DNA of 64,000 nucleotides from NCBI GenBank assembly GCA_964036045.1, contig OZ038393.1, forward strand, positions 49,902,429 to 49,966,428, read 5' to 3'. Under the pieces are notes generated by a model. The model was not told where the DNA came from. It was given only the letters and a program-made list of their open reading frames with translations, and searched no databases. A program made the position numbers and the translations under genes. Origin of the DNA: Eutreptiella sp. 'Long Island Sound 2002'. Its lineage: Eukaryota > Euglenozoa > Euglenophyceae > Eutreptiales > Eutreptiaceae. Below are positions 39,950-51,982 of the stretch, piece by piece; position 1 is the first letter of the stretch; every line of letters begins with the position of its first letter.

Positions 39950-42900
39950 TTGCCTTCCCCTTCCCCTTTTGTGTGTGTTTGTGTGTGATCCGTGCTATTT
40001 GTGTGGGCTGGCGACGTTTAATGTAGACCCGAATGCAGCGTTGGGTTGGAGGGGACATTTGGCTCTGAATGTAGACTACGTCTTTGCAACCTGTATCCTC
40101 CCCTTTTGCGGAGTAAGAACCTCAATGTGAGGGGCAATCAGGTTTGCTCAATGGAAGCTCTGCCATGACGGGCCTAAAAGAGGTGTGGGGTTTGGCTCAT
40201 TTTCGGGGTTTGGCTCGTCTTCTGTGACCCCTAGTCCCTGTGGCACAGGTGCTGGCGGTGAGGGAGGTTGTGGAGAATTTGGTCTGCGCCGCTTGGGGGC
40301 AGGTGGCGTGAGAGGTACGTGTCGTCAGCCGACATATTTGCACACTAGATTCAACATGTCTGCCTAAGGGAGGTCAAGCCTACAGACCATCTGTGTGGCA
40401 AAGTGCTTCGGCAAAGTGCTTCGGGTGCTTGACGGGTCACGCACACATTACAAGCCCAATCTGCTGCACGTGCAAGTCGAAGGGGGTTGAAATCCTCCTG
40501 CGGCCCCAGCACGGTCAGCCCCAGTGGGCATCTGTCCTGGATCCTAGTGGGGATCTGTCCTGGATCCTGTTTGTGTGTGCGGGCCATGGTGATAAGCGTG
40601 GAACTTTGCGCAAGCGCTGATTGTCAGGCGCTGATTGTTTGATTGTCTGAGTGCAGTGTGCGCTTCCGGTGTGCTGGAACTGGGTTACAAACTTCATGGT
40701 ATCCCCCCTAGCAGCAATATCTAGCAATATCTGACTCCCTTGTTTTTGACCATGCATCTGGGGCAGGGGGGAAGTTGTGCGCTGCACACTTTTGCACACT
40801 TTTGCAGCTGAGCTGCGGCCGTCGCGGCTGGAAGCCAGGTGCATGGTGACCCAGTTGACAACATTCCTCAGCGCTGCGGTGAAGCCGCTTACACGTTGGG
40901 CATGCTTGCTGTCCATGTGTGTGGCAGACCGCCGGAGCCTGTGTGGTTGCTGCCGGTGCAGCCGGAGTGGCTGGAATGGTGTGTTTGTGCTGGAATGGTG
41001 TGTTTGCGCGTGATGGAGTACGGGGCCTGTGTGTGTGTGTGTGTGCAAAGTGACTTGATAACAAAGTTCCTTAGATGCTGGGAATCCTTGGAGGCACAAA
41101 CAACTGATGCCATGGGACTGAGATACCATGGGACTGGTTCATGCAACCCCATGAGCCGCAGACCTATGACAGACTGAGGCCATGAACCACCTTACAATCA
41201 TTGGCTGCCTGACCAACATGCTCCCAAATGAATCAATGTGGCGGAGCAAGAAATTACACCAAGTAAAAGCACTGGATGATTGAGCCATTGAACAATAAAA
41301 TGGTTGGTCACCAACCATTAGATAATGTGAGCGGAAAGCTTTCTGCAACCAAGAGGTGCAAGAAAAAGAGTAACAATCATGAAAAACCGCCATGAACCAG
41401 AGCCCTTGGTATGAGCAGCTCGGGTGTCCAAGCTGCTTCACCCAAGGCGAGCTGGAACTGATTAATTGCTTCAGCAAACTAGAATTCACAGTGTTGATAA
41501 TGGTATGTTTAAAATTGGGGATTCTGGGATACCACCTTTGAGGAAGGAAAACTAAAAATTCTGTCGTGTAGAATTCTTTCTCAATTGACTGCACTACATG
41601 CTCGCAGTTGCCTGTGTGCAGGGCATGGATGTGCATCCCCAGCACATGCCAATGCGGACTTCAAAATGGCTCTCCGTTGGGATCCAATTCAACAGCCCTT
41701 GTCGCAGCCCTTGTCACAATAGCTTTCCATTGCTCAAACAATGCCTGTGCCACAAATGATACCCAAACCCAACCAATTTTTCGCTTACATTCAAGAAGGC
41801 ACCATATGGCTGGTATTCCACCACCTTTGTCATGCTGTGAGAAACCGTGCCCCCAAAGCCGCTCCCCACTGCTTTGATCACGAGCTCTCAGAAGGGCTGC
41901 TGTATGAAGTTGCAATGTCCAACGTGGATTAAAAGAGCTTTAACTCCTTTTTCTTGGTTTGCTTTTTGAATGTTGGGAGCTTCTCGAATTCTGCTTTTGT
42001 CATTTTGAACTTCTCAAAGAATTCTTCGTCACTCAGATACATCTGCAGGAAGCGTCAAGCAGGTGAAACACTGCACAGCAGGTGCGTATGCATACACCTG
42101 GGGCTCCGTGTTTGCCTCCAAAACCCATAAACACACGGCCCAGAGGAGGGCATGCAAGCAGTTGACCTCTTACTGCACTTCTGCAACTGGCAAAGAGTGG
42201 GGAAAAAAGAGGGTGAGGATTGTTAAACTAGGGGGGGGGGGGGTTTGTTAAACTGAGCGCAGACACTATTAAAACTGTGTTGGGTAATGCTAAGTGCAGG
42301 GATCATAATTACACCCTTCCCCCAGGGAAAGCCCCCCCACCCCCCGGACTGTTGCCACGTGAACCCCCCACCAGGTTTTTGGTGAAACTTAGTACCAGAC
42401 CAGGAAAAACTTAACAAAATGTGGTAAAACTTAGTAAAAACAAGGTAAACTTAACAAAATGTGGTAAAACTTAGTAGAAACAAGGTAAAACGTAGTAAAC
42501 AAATTTGTTTCCTTTTTTTTTAAAACCAATTACTTTTACTCAGTAAAAACAAAAATCATACCAAGTGTTACCACCCCCCCCCCATTTTTACAATAACTCC
42601 ACACTTTGATGGTAGGTGGTACTTTTTGTTTAACCTTGTTTAACCCGGGCCAAACCATCATGCACACCAATTTGTTGGCACTCGGCCAAATAACATAGTA
42701 CAACATAATATATTTGGGATTGGCCACTAGAAACAAAATCACGCTCAAGACAAGAGACCTAACAGGGCCATGGCCAACACACATGGCAAGCACACACGTT
42801 GGCACTGGGAACAAAACCGGGTGTAACAAAAACAGAGAACCCAGCACGGCCACAAGCAATGTTAGTGCCAACGACTTACAAATAGTTACAAAAGACATGC

Positions 42901-43739
42901 TTGGAGATCAAAGCAGCCTTAGTATCTATATGCCTCGGTTTGCTTGCCTCTGTGGGATTCATTGTGCACATCCCTCAAATATTTGTTTTCAATTTCCCTT
43001 GTAGCTTTGTGCAAAATTCTTGGTCATTTTTCAGTTGACCTTCAGCATTTTGGGGGTACTTGGGAGGCATCGCATACCACTTGCAACAAATCCACACAAT
43101 GGGATGGGTGTTATCGGTGGCATCATCAGCAGTAGCAACAGGTTTGGTGTTGTCTTGGTCCGATTGCAAAAGACAGAGGCATGGAGTGTACAATGAAGAA
43201 CCTTACATTCGTAGCTCATTATGTCACGTGCGAATCACAAAAGTAGCATCAGTTAGGGGGGGTCCGCAAATTTGGGTTTGGTGTACATCCGAGCCACCTC
43301 CCAATGCATTGTTGGGGTCCCGGGTGTGAAGGCCAACTTGGAGCGACCCCCCCCCCCCCAACCCCCCGCGCAAACACACTGAAAATCAGGAAATGACAGT
43401 CAGACGGGCTCCCGTGCTTAGACAAGCCCGTGCTCGCACACGACGCACAATACCAAAAGAATAAACCTTGCCCTCACTCTAACAGAGACCCATTTTACAC
43501 CCTTCACATCAAGTCATCAGGGGCCGTCTCCTCGCTTTTGCACGCGACTCCCCCTCCAATAGAAGTGGGCCGAAGGCCCCACGGGGGGAGGGGGGGTTCA
43601 AGGAGGGGCGATGGGGGGGGGGGGGTCGGTAGGGTCGGTGGGGGGGGGGGGGGGGGGCGGGCCAGCTAGGGCCATTTGGGGTGGTGGTGGTGTGGTGAGG
43701 GGGGGGGGGGGGGGGATTAGGCTCCCCTTACCGCCCCTT
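39950..43739. other. Stretch with hypothetical ORFs only
   Basis: Minus-strand frames at 40515-41129, 41139-41645 and 41661-41915 have balanced composition but no recognised motif. A 44-bp unit (AACTTAACAAAATGTGGTAA plus flank) is repeated about twice at 42410-42495. G runs lie at 42231-42243 and 43640-43657, and a C run at about 43350. No domain was identified. Confidence 0.4.
41139..41645 (-). CDS. Hypothetical ORF, 168 codons
   Basis: The translation has mixed hydrophobic and aromatic content (FLVFLPQRWYPRIPNFKH, LMVGDQPFYCSMAQSS) without low complexity or homology to repeats in the window. There is no signal peptide and no recognised motif. It could equally be non-coding or an exon with undefined ends. 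Confidence 0.2.
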   Translation of the reverse strand: MLGMHIHALHTGNCEHVVQSIEKEFYTTEFLVFLPQRWYPRIPNFKHTIINTVNSSLLKQLISSSSPWVKQLGHPSCSYQGLWFMAVFHDCYSFSCTSWLQKAFRSHYLMVGDQPFYCSMAQSSSAFTWCNFLLRHIDSFGSMLVRQPMIVRWFMASVCHRSAAHGVA

Positions 43740-45108
43740 GCCCTCCTTCTCACCATACCATCACCATAAACCTAACCCTAACCTTTGCAACCAACTGGTT
43801 TGGCGATGCCAGCCATGTTGATTGGGCTAAACAAAATCCCCCAAATTTCGTTCATGGCTGCTTTTGCCAAATCATTGCTCTCCATTTTGGACCCCAACAC
43901 TCACTCTAACCCTAGCCAAGGGTGAGAGCTAGGGCTAGGGTCACCGAGCTCGTGGAACTAGTCTTGGTTTTATAACCCTTTTTAGTGTCTAGGGTGGACC
44001 TACCAGGTTTAGCAGCAGCATCAGCAGCAGCAGCAAGCAGCAGCAGCAAGCAAGCAAGCAGCACGCGCGAAATGGGTAAAAATCAGAACTCCGTCGTGGT
44101 GCTTCAGATTCGGGTGAAATTTTGGTGGATGATACCTATGGGTGTGAAGTACAATCACACAAAGTTTAAGCAAGAAACTCAACGGTGGCGGCCGGGAACG
44201 GGATTCGCAAGTGGCGGACCTCAGTTTCAAAAACTGCAGTTTAGGGCCAAAATCAGCCATTTTTGGGCCAAAAAAGCCCTGGAACACATTCAAAACGGCC
44301 AAACGAAGGGAAACGGTGGGTACACTTCACGTGCGGCTAGACTTCCCCGTGTCAACGAGCTCTTAGCGGCCCTCTAACTTCATGATATGTCCCGGAAACG
44401 GCCCAAAAAGCCCCCCAGAAGCTCCCAATTTTGTGTAGATTGGCTGTCGACAGCCACAAACCAAGAATAGGCCATATCTTTGGCTACATGGCTCAAAATG
44501 CGATTCCGAGGGCACCTACTCCACCCGCAACCCCCTACTTTGTGTGGTTTCCACCCCTCAGAATTGCCCCAACGGACGCCTAGACCGCCGTACCTAGGCC
44601 CACTAGGCTGCGGCAAGCTGCAAGCTCAAGCCCAAACAGGTGGGTGCCCAAATGGGTCAACAGGGTCCAGTAGGGGCAAAAAGATGACTTTTCTCAAAAA
44701 TGATCCTACACCATGTGCGACGCTAAAACAAGTGTTTTTAGACCATTTTGAGCTTGTGGTGGCCCATTTTGGTCCTCCGAAAATCCCAAAATGCCTTGAA
44801 AATGGGCTGTTTTGGGACCAAAAATGGGTCAAAAATGGGTCAAAAACGCATTTTTCCAAACCTCATCCAAGACCATTTGGGGTGCACAAACGGGTGAAAT
44901 GAGCCCATTTGGAGCCCATTTGGAGCCCATTTTGGCCCCTCAGAAGTCCAAAAAGCATTGAAAGTGGGCCTCGTGGTGAAGGGGATCACTTGCAAGCTGA
45001 TTTCACTTTGTCAAGAGCCATCAATGTGTGAGTCATTCTTGATGTCCCTCACCAGTCACAGCTGATGTACCCTCCCCCACCAGCTCGGTCCCAATATTCA
45101 GTCTTGAT
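43740..45108. repeat. Dispersed 1.2-1.4 kb repeat, copy R2
   Basis: Nearly collinear with R1 from the CATAAACCTAACCCTAACC start to the CACCAGCTCGGTCCCAATAT end. It contains an (AGC)/(AAGC) microsatellite at about 44010-44060. It lies directly in front of R3, making a two-unit tandem. Confidence 0.85.
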
Positions 45109-45224
45109 TAGGGCTAGGGTGAGGGGTAGGGTTAGGGTTAGGGTCACCGAGCTCGTGGAACTAGTCTTGGTTTTATAACCCTTTTTAGTGTCTAGGGTGG
45201 ACCTACCAGGTTTAGCAGCAGCAG

Positions 45225-45274
<50 letters not shown>

Positions 45275-46410
45275 GCAAGTAGCAAGCAGCACGCACGAAA
45301 TGGGCAAAAATCAGAACTCCGTCATGGTGCTTCGGATTCGGTTGAAATTTTGGTGGATGATACCTATGGGTGTGAAGTACAATCACACAAAGTTTAAGCA
45401 AGAAACTCAACGGTGGCGGCCGGGAACGGGGTTCGCAAGTGGCGGACCTCAGTTTCAAAAACTGCAGTTTAGGGCCAAAAACAGCCATTTTTGGGCCAAA
45501 AAAACCTTGGAACACATTCAAAACGGCCAAACAAAGAGAAAACGGTGGGTACATTCCACCTGCGGCTTGACTTCCCCGTGTCAACGAGCTCTTTGCGGCC
45601 CTCTAACTCCATGATATGTCCCAGAAAATGGCCCAAAAAGACCCCCACAAGCTCCAAATGCCGACAGCCACAAACCAAGAATAGGCCATATCTTGGGCTA
45701 CATGGCTCAAAATGCGATTCCGAGGGCACCTACTCCACCCACAACCCCCCACTTTTTGTGGTTTCCACCCCTCAGAATTGCCCAAACAGACGCCTAGACC
45801 CCAATACCTAGGCCCACTAGGCTGCGGCAAGCTGCAAGCTCAAGCCCAAACAGGTGGGTGCCCAAATGGGTCAACAGGGTCCAGTAGGGGCAAAAAGATG
45901 ACTTTTCTCAAAAATGATCCTAGACCATGTGCGACGCTAAAACAAGTGTTTTTGTACCGTTTTGAGCTTGTGGTGGCCCATTTTGGTCCTCTAAAAATCC
46001 CAAAATGCATTGAAAATGGGCTATTTTGGGACCAAAAATGGGTCAAAAATGGGTCAAAAACGCATTTTTCCAAACCTCATCCTAGACCATTTGGGGTGCA
46101 CAAACGGGTGAAATGAGCCCATTTGGAGCCCATTTGGAGCCCATTTTGGCCCCTCAGAAGTCCAAAATACCTTGAAAATGGGCCTCGTGGTGAAGGGGAT
46201 CACTTGCAAGCTGATTTCACTTTGTCAAGAGCCATCAATGTGTGAATTATTCTTGATGTCCCTCACCAGTCACAGCTGATGTACCCTCCCCCACCAGCTC
46301 GGTCCCAATATTCAGTCTTGAGTAAGGGTTAGGTGTAGGGTTAGGAGCAGGTTGAGGGTTGGAGTGGGCGTTAGAGTCAAGATTGGGTTCAACGATACTG
46401 TTGGGGTGCT
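45109..46410. repeat. Dispersed 1.2-1.4 kb repeat, copy R3
   Basis: It starts inside a TTAGGG-like run (TAGGGTTAGGGTTAGGGTCA, about 45128-45147) and has an (AAGC)n tract at about 45222-45290. Its second half appears more similar to R1 than to R2; for example the predicted 134-codon frame is identical to that in R1. It ends near GTTGGGGTGCTCCACT. Confidence 0.85.
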
Positions 46411-46924
46411 CCACTGCCTTGGCGGGGAGGAGTGCTACGTGGGCAAGGGGTATGAAATTTTTTTTTCAGGCGCCTTTGGCGCCACCATATGTATGGCCGG
46501 TAGTTGTTGACCCTTGGTAACTATGTGGGCCTGGAGGGCAGGGGGGGGGGGGGGGGCGTAGCCGAAACCGAGGAGACGGCCCACCCTTGCATCAAGTGCA
46601 AATTTTGCCACAGTCCAAAGGAGCATGATACTCAAGCTCATACCCATTACACATGTACTTCACATGAAAGAAATCATCCCAACGGGAAGGGGGGGGGTCG
46701 AAACTCATGACCCGATCAATTATGGAACGTTTTCCTTCCACAAGAACGAGATACGACAATTTCACCAACACACTAAATAGGGGGGGAACCGACCTTCTTG
46801 TGATGCCCGAGGGGTATTGGAGGTGTAATTGGTGGAAATGGACATGGGTGCCATTAGAAAGTATGATCACATGTGAAATTGCTTGCATGTTGCCTTTTCA
46901 AGGGTGTGGTACGACATTTTTAGG

Positions 46925-47297
46925 CCATCCGGTGGCATATGAATGGTTGCTGCTCATTCCTAGTGGCATATGGATAGTTGCAGTTCCTTCTTGGTGGCAT
47001 CTAGGTGTTTATTGTTAATTCGCGATTGGCATCTGGGTGGTTGTTGTTAATTCCTAGTTCCTTGTGGGTGGTTGTTGTTAAAACCCGGTAGCATTTGGGT
47101 AGTTGCTCTTCAATCCCAATGGCACCTAGGTGGTTGCTGTTAATTCCTTGTGGTATCGGGATGGTTGTTGTTCCTTGGTTGCATTTGGGTGGTTATTGTG
47201 AATTCCTAGTGGCATTTGGGTGGTTATTGCCGATTCCTAGTGGCATCTGGATGGTTGCTGTTCATTCTTGGTGGCATCTAGGTGGTTATCGTTAAGA
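46925..47297. repeat. Imperfect 30-40 bp minisatellite, left block
   Basis: Units of the form GTGGCATCTGGGTGGTTGCT followed by GTTAATTCCTA recur about ten times with substitutions and length changes. A second block lies at 48510-48640. Confidence 0.8.
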
Positions 47298-47304
47298 TGG
47301 TGAC

Positions 47305-47682
47305 TACCCACCAGCGTCCGGTGAAGAGGAGCCGGAGATCAATATTTTTGGGCAGAAGGCTACCCACATTGGACTCCGCTGCAGTTTCTGTGGCTTCAAG
47401 GGCCATAAGGTGGATACTTGCTACCGCAAACATCCCCACTTGCGACCGCCCTCAGGGAACAAAAAGAGAGGCGTGAAGGAGGGACCCCCCTGCAAGGGGT
47501 GTGGTAGCACGTGGCACACCCCACATCAATGTTGGAAACTACATGCACACTTGAAGCCCAAGAAAGTTGCCAACCCCCCCCCCGAAACGAAATTAGAGGC
47601 GTCAGCAGATGCGACAGAGCGTAGGCCCGTTTACAGGACGCCCAGGGTACCCCCGCCTGAGGGTTGCCTGCCTGTGGGGTGA
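47305..47682 (+). pseudogene. Gag nucleocapsid fragment with two CCHC zinc knuckles
   Basis: The frame from about 47322 reads EINIFGQKATHIGLRCSFCG, then FKGHKVDTC (C-x2-C-x4-H-x4-C), and 30 residues later CKGCGSTWHTPHQC, a second CCHC knuckle, followed by a Lys/Pro-rich tail ending at 47682. Paired CCHC knuckles are typical of LTR-retrotransposon gag. The start is not defined and the fragment adjoins the minisatellite. Confidence 0.65.
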
Positions 47683-47823
47683 AAAATACGGGGTGTGCCT
47701 CGCTGTGGTACTAAATGGGGATGAACGGGAGGTACTCAGACTACCCCGATCAACGGTAGTGGACTCTGCATCCAGGTCAGGACCGACTCTGCCAGGAACT
47801 TTCGTTTTTAAGTCCTTGGAGCC

Positions 47824-47968
47824 ATCAACACAGGTTGTGAGGCCACGGGGGTCATTGGGTATGAGTTGGTACCAGAATTGGTCCGTACCAAGGCTGATAG
47901 TCCAATACGGCTGATTGGGGCTGGGTCCAATTCCCTGAAGGGAGGCACCCATTCATTGTATACATGGG
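47824..47968 (+). pseudogene. Retropepsin-like fragment with lost catalytic Asp
   Basis: One frame reads INTGCEATGVIGYELVPELV then SPIRLIGAGSNSLKGGT. This resembles a retroviral-type aspartic protease (DTGCxxxxIxxELV...G.G), but the catalytic Asp is Asn (AAC at 47827-47829). It follows the zinc knuckles, as protease follows gag in LTR elements. No integrase or RT is recognised before the minisatellite resumes at about 48505. Confidence 0.45.
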
Positions 47969-48509
47969 GCCCTCTTGCTCCCCGTATCACACAATGGGGA
48001 ATACGCCCGAGCCCGATGTCTTGAAGCAACTCTATACATTGCGGACATTTGGCCCAAAGCCATAGGCCATAGTGGGAACTGTCACTGAGGATGGTCCTTT
48101 AGACTTAAATGGGGAAGAGGGTTCAATGAGATCTGTGGGAGTGGGCACCGGAAGGTTAAATACCCTAGTCGAATCACCTGGTTCAGGCCTTGGTCCCTCA
48201 TGAAGGGGTCCGCTCCTGCACAAAGGATCTGCCCTCGTCGATGGGTGCCATGTTCCTACCGCCGCGGGACACCTCCCCTCTCCACAAACGCACGACACAA
48301 ATTGTGCGGGCGAGAGGGCACAGGGCAGCCTGGGCACTTCTGTGCCTTGGTTTGAACAGTTCGACAACCCGGCGCCCACCATCCAGACTGTGACCTATTC
48401 TGAAGTGACAGCACCTCAAGGGACAATTGACACAGCACATCTTGCACACACAGTGTGCAATGCAAGAGACGATGGAGAAGCCCTCACAGGTTTTACTCAC
48501 AATGGCAAT

Positions 48510-48640
48510 TCCTCGTGGCATCTAGGTGGTTATTGCAACTCGTGGTAGCATTTGGATAGTTGCTCTTAAATCTTGGTGGCATCTGGGTGGTTGCTGTTAA
48601 TTCTTGGGTGGTGGCATCTGGGTGGTTGCCCGGAAGTCCT
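48510..48640. repeat. Imperfect minisatellite, right block
   Basis: Same GTGGCATCTGGGTGGTTGCT units as 46925-47297. The gag/protease fragment lies between the two blocks. Confidence 0.75.
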
Positions 48641-48956
48641 CTGCACCGTTTGGCATGATGAGGGTATGCTGATGCACTGTCTGAGTCGTAAGAGATGAGA
48701 TTCAGTGATTCACAGTGACTTAACGCATTGTTTATGCTCCCCCTTGCGAAAAACTCATAATGCATGGGTAGCAAGCCATAAGCATTCACCAACCAATCTT
48801 GTGAACCATTCGACATCAACCTGCAGGTCGCTCTTTGTGTGTCGAATTGCTTCATGGCGTTACTCTATTTGTTGTTTTCTTGGATCCACAACGACTTGAA
48901 TGTCGCGCTTCGTCCGTCGATTTATCCATTTTTACATGGATATTTGTTCCATTTGT

Positions 48957-49497
48957 AGGTGGAGCACCGCATGTGATGGCGCATGCCCATGTCACCTATG
49001 CGGCCAATGAGTGGATGAAAGAGCTCACCAAGAAGCGCAAACCTATCCCACATTGGATGATGAGCGTCGTGGCAAACATCATGAAGCCGGACACTGGCCT
49101 GGAGACAAGAGAGTGCCTATCAAGGGATGCGAATGCCGTACAATTGTCGATGAGGAGAGCTACATGGAAATCTGCGGAAAGCTGTTGATCCAGCTGAGGA
49201 GAGAGCCGCCAGGGGAGGACAAGGAGAGCACGCTCATGGGTTTGCGCAAAGCTAGGCAGCTGGGGACTATTGCAAATGTGGTATGCCATGTGGCTTTGTG
49301 GCGTCTGTGTAGCATCCCCCCACCCCCCAGTCCTCGGAATTCACCTGTGAGCAAACATTGCTTGTTATATCGCCCTAGTCACACAGACACTTTCTGGAAA
49401 TGTTGGGGGCCAATTATATAGAGGCTAAAGCAGTGTGGCCAGAGATTCGTGGACAATATGGTTACCTTTACACAGAGTTCTCCCTAGCAAAGTATGT
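48957..49497 (+). pseudogene. Possible multi-exon gene of unknown function (plus)
   Basis: After an acceptor-like ATTTGTAG at about 48950-48957 the frame reads GGAPHVMAHAHVTYAANEWM then KELTKKRKPIPHWMMSVVAN. A shift near 49110 leads to KGCECRTIVDEESYMEICGK and LRKARQLGTIANVVCHVALW. A possible intron (about 49303-49378, ending CGCCCTAG) leads to SHTDTFWKMLGANYIEAKAV and YGYLYTEFSLAKYVRTAVIL. The residue mix is that of a globular protein. I recognise no family. Missing exons or decay could explain the frame changes. Confidence 0.3.
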
Positions 49498-49787
49498 CCG
49501 CACAGCTGTTATTTTGACGATTTAGCATCGGAAGAACGACCCGCATGTGGCTGTTTTGCTCCGAAATTCACATCTATTGTTGCTTGTATGATCACATTTG
49601 TGTGGCACCAGTTTCCGAGCAGCATGAGGCTTTGATGCCAAGCAATGGGAGGAGATATTGAAGTACATGACACGATCTGTAGACACAAGGAGGCACTGTT
49701 AAGCTCTTTGCACTAGCAATGTTCCAACGTCCGTCACAAAATATCCAACAACACAGTACCAGTATCGGAGGCAATACACACCGCACT

Positions 49788-50153
49788 TTATGGAAGGCCC
49801 AATATATCCCTTGGTACACCCTGTCCAGTGCCGCCTTGGGAAATTTTGAGAGTTGGGCTGTCATCTTCTACAATCTCCTCAATAGACTTTAGAGAATCAC
49901 CATCCTTCACTCTGATAACCAGCAACTTTGAATCCGCTGTTGCATGCACCGACGGTTCTGCAAGGGGCTTCATGACTACCAGTCGGAAGGGTTTCCACTG
50001 CTTGTCACACCAAATAGGGGTCTGCTTTATCACATCCCAGCTGGGGAAGGGCTCAGATACGGTAGGGTGCCATCTACCAACGCCGATTTTGATTGCTGCC
50101 TGTGAGGTGATCAATTTCTTGGCTCTCTCCAGTTGTGCCTCATTTCCTGAACG
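49788..50153 (-). CDS. Possible internal exon of unknown gene (minus)
   Basis: It is preceded on the minus strand by an acceptor-like GTTACGTTCAG and is open for about 120 codons: AQLERAKKLITSQAAIKIGV, PTVSEPFPSWDVIKQTPIWC, ADSKLLVIRVKDGDSLKSIE and EIVEDDSPTLKISQ. The balanced, charged composition suggests real coding sequence. The 3' limit is uncertain; a GT near the end (GGACAGGGTGTACC) is a candidate donor. No domain was recognised. Confidence 0.35.
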   Translation of the reverse strand, partial: RSGNEAQLERAKKLITSQAAIKIGVGRWHPTVSEPFPSWDVIKQTPIWCDKQWKPFRLVVMKPLAEPSVHATADSKLLVIRVKDGDSLKSIEEIVEDDSPTLKISQGGTGQGVPRDILGLP

Positions 50154-51108
50154 TAACACGTGACACTACCACTTGACCAATAGACAGTGTGCGACCCCCA
50201 TACATGAGGCATGGGCTACATACTTCAGCTTGGATGTAGGATTGGATTGTTGGGGTGCATCCACACCAATCTCCAATTTGACTCTCATCGTTGTGGAGGT
50301 TGGGAGATGACTGTGAGTCCGTTCCCCCACTCAATCGCTGCGGCAATACATCGCCCGCAAGCCCCATGCCACTGGTATAAAGTTATATGTCCTGGCCGAC
50401 AACACGGGGGGGGGGGGGGGTACATTATCTTAGGTGGCCCTGTACGCACGTCCCAAAATTGCCACAGTTCCCAAATGGGTACCACCCCAAAACGGGGGCT
50501 GAAAAACCACTTTGGAAAATTGCACAATTGTGCTCTGCAGGGAACACCCCTAAAAGCCTGTGAATTATCCAAAATGACTGTGTGTAGGGGGTACCAAATG
50601 TGCCAGTCAAAAGTCATGTATTCCTTTCAAATTTGGGCATTGCAGTGTCCATGCGAAGAAAAATCCAATTGTTCCATGTCATCCGCTGGTGCATTTCAAA
50701 CCACACTGCAAAATGCAACCTAAAACATGCAGCAAGGATGATGACAGGCAAGCACATGCAAAACTCTGGTTTGTTTTTTGTTACAGCTGCTGCTGACCCA
50801 GTCACTGTTATTGTATGTGAAGCGTGAGAAACAATGCACCACCAGTGCAGCCAACAAGCAATGGAGGCACCGCCAGTGCAGCCAATGCAATAATAAATGA
50901 GGGCAACAATGCCTGCAAAAGAAATGGGGCAGCAGGGGTAAAAAAATGGTTAGTGGATGAATTTGGGCACTGCAACGCCCAAAATTACCAAAACATGAAA
51001 AAAGGCACCAGTCTCGCACCTGCGTAGAACAGGACGCGCAACCGTGTGCAAATCGAGTCGAAAAAAATACTGACATAGACACAGGCAGTGATCACCGTGC
51101 AACGCAAT

Positions 51109-51982
51109 CTACTTCTTCTTTGGGGGAGCCTTCTTGCACTTGGCCTGACCCACTTTGGCGTGAAACGTATTGAGGGGGGTACTGTCCTTGCCCTTTTTGG
51201 CTGGCTTTTTGGGGGGACCATCATCCTCATCCTCACCGTCCTCGGAGCACGGCTTCTTCTTGCTGGGGGTGCTCCTCTTCTTGCTGTCACCACCTCCGAC
51301 CAGCAAGATCTCCTCCTCCTCCTCTTCCTCCACATCGTCCCCCCCCTCCTCATCCTCCCCATCCCCCGGCCTCTGCACCACAACTGGCATACAGTCCCTA
51401 ATCCTTGGCATCCAAGCGTCCCAGTTAACCAAGTAGACACAGTCCATCTCCCGCACATACGCCGCTAGCTGTTCACAGAACTCGTTAAACAAACCCTGCC
51501 GCCCAGTGAAACAAGCTGCCACACAGGGGGACTCAGGAAGGCACGACAGAAGCTGTGCTGGCAATACAGCCGACGCTGTCAGAAGCAGGAGCCACACTTC
51601 ATCCTAGGATTGTCTGTCCCGTCGGGGAACAATACCAAGCACACACAGGAGCCAACCAGCTGCTGCCAGACCAATGGTACTGCCGTATGCACCCTGATCG
51701 CAAATGAAAATATTCGGGACCTTCACCCTAAACTTGTCGGGGACACAGAAGCAAATAGTCCTCTCCTCGAACCGATAGGTCAGGTGACCGACGGCCTGAT
51801 AAAAAAAAAGAGGTCATAATATACTGCCACCCTCCACGCTCCTCAAAGTCGCGCAACTGATTAACCAGAAACTTAACGTCGGCCGCCATTCCACCAATAG
51901 CCACAGGTACCAGCTTGCCAGCAACCTTCAGCACCAGCGGATGGATATCGTCCATTTGTTCCTTCGTACACTCAATGAAGAC
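51109..51982 (-). CDS. Gene-like exons ending in an acidic/Lys-rich tail (minus)
   Basis: An acceptor-like TTTTGACAACAG precedes VFIECTKEQMDDIHPLVLKV and AGKLVPVAIGGMAADVKFLV. A second acceptor with a strong pyrimidine tract (TTTTTTTTTATCAG at about 51796-51809) precedes AVGHLTYRFEERTICFCVPD and KVPNIFICDQGAYGSTIGLA. After an in-frame TAG at about 51605 the same frame continues with LFNEFCEQLAAYVREMDCVY, a Glu/Asp run and a Lys-rich end (KCKKAPPKKK) that stops at 51109. The tail suggests a nuclear protein. Donor sites and the role of the TAG are unresolved, and the family is unknown. Confidence 0.4.

Noticed and set aside
42536-42898. Membrane protein ORF on the minus strand
   Set aside because: The hydrophobic translation comes from an A/T- and GT-rich repetitive tract; there is no start context, homologue or supporting structure.
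51590-51795. piggyBac transposase
   Set aside because: The resemblance is limited to a short F..R......P.K pattern; the catalytic Asp and the remaining domains were not found.
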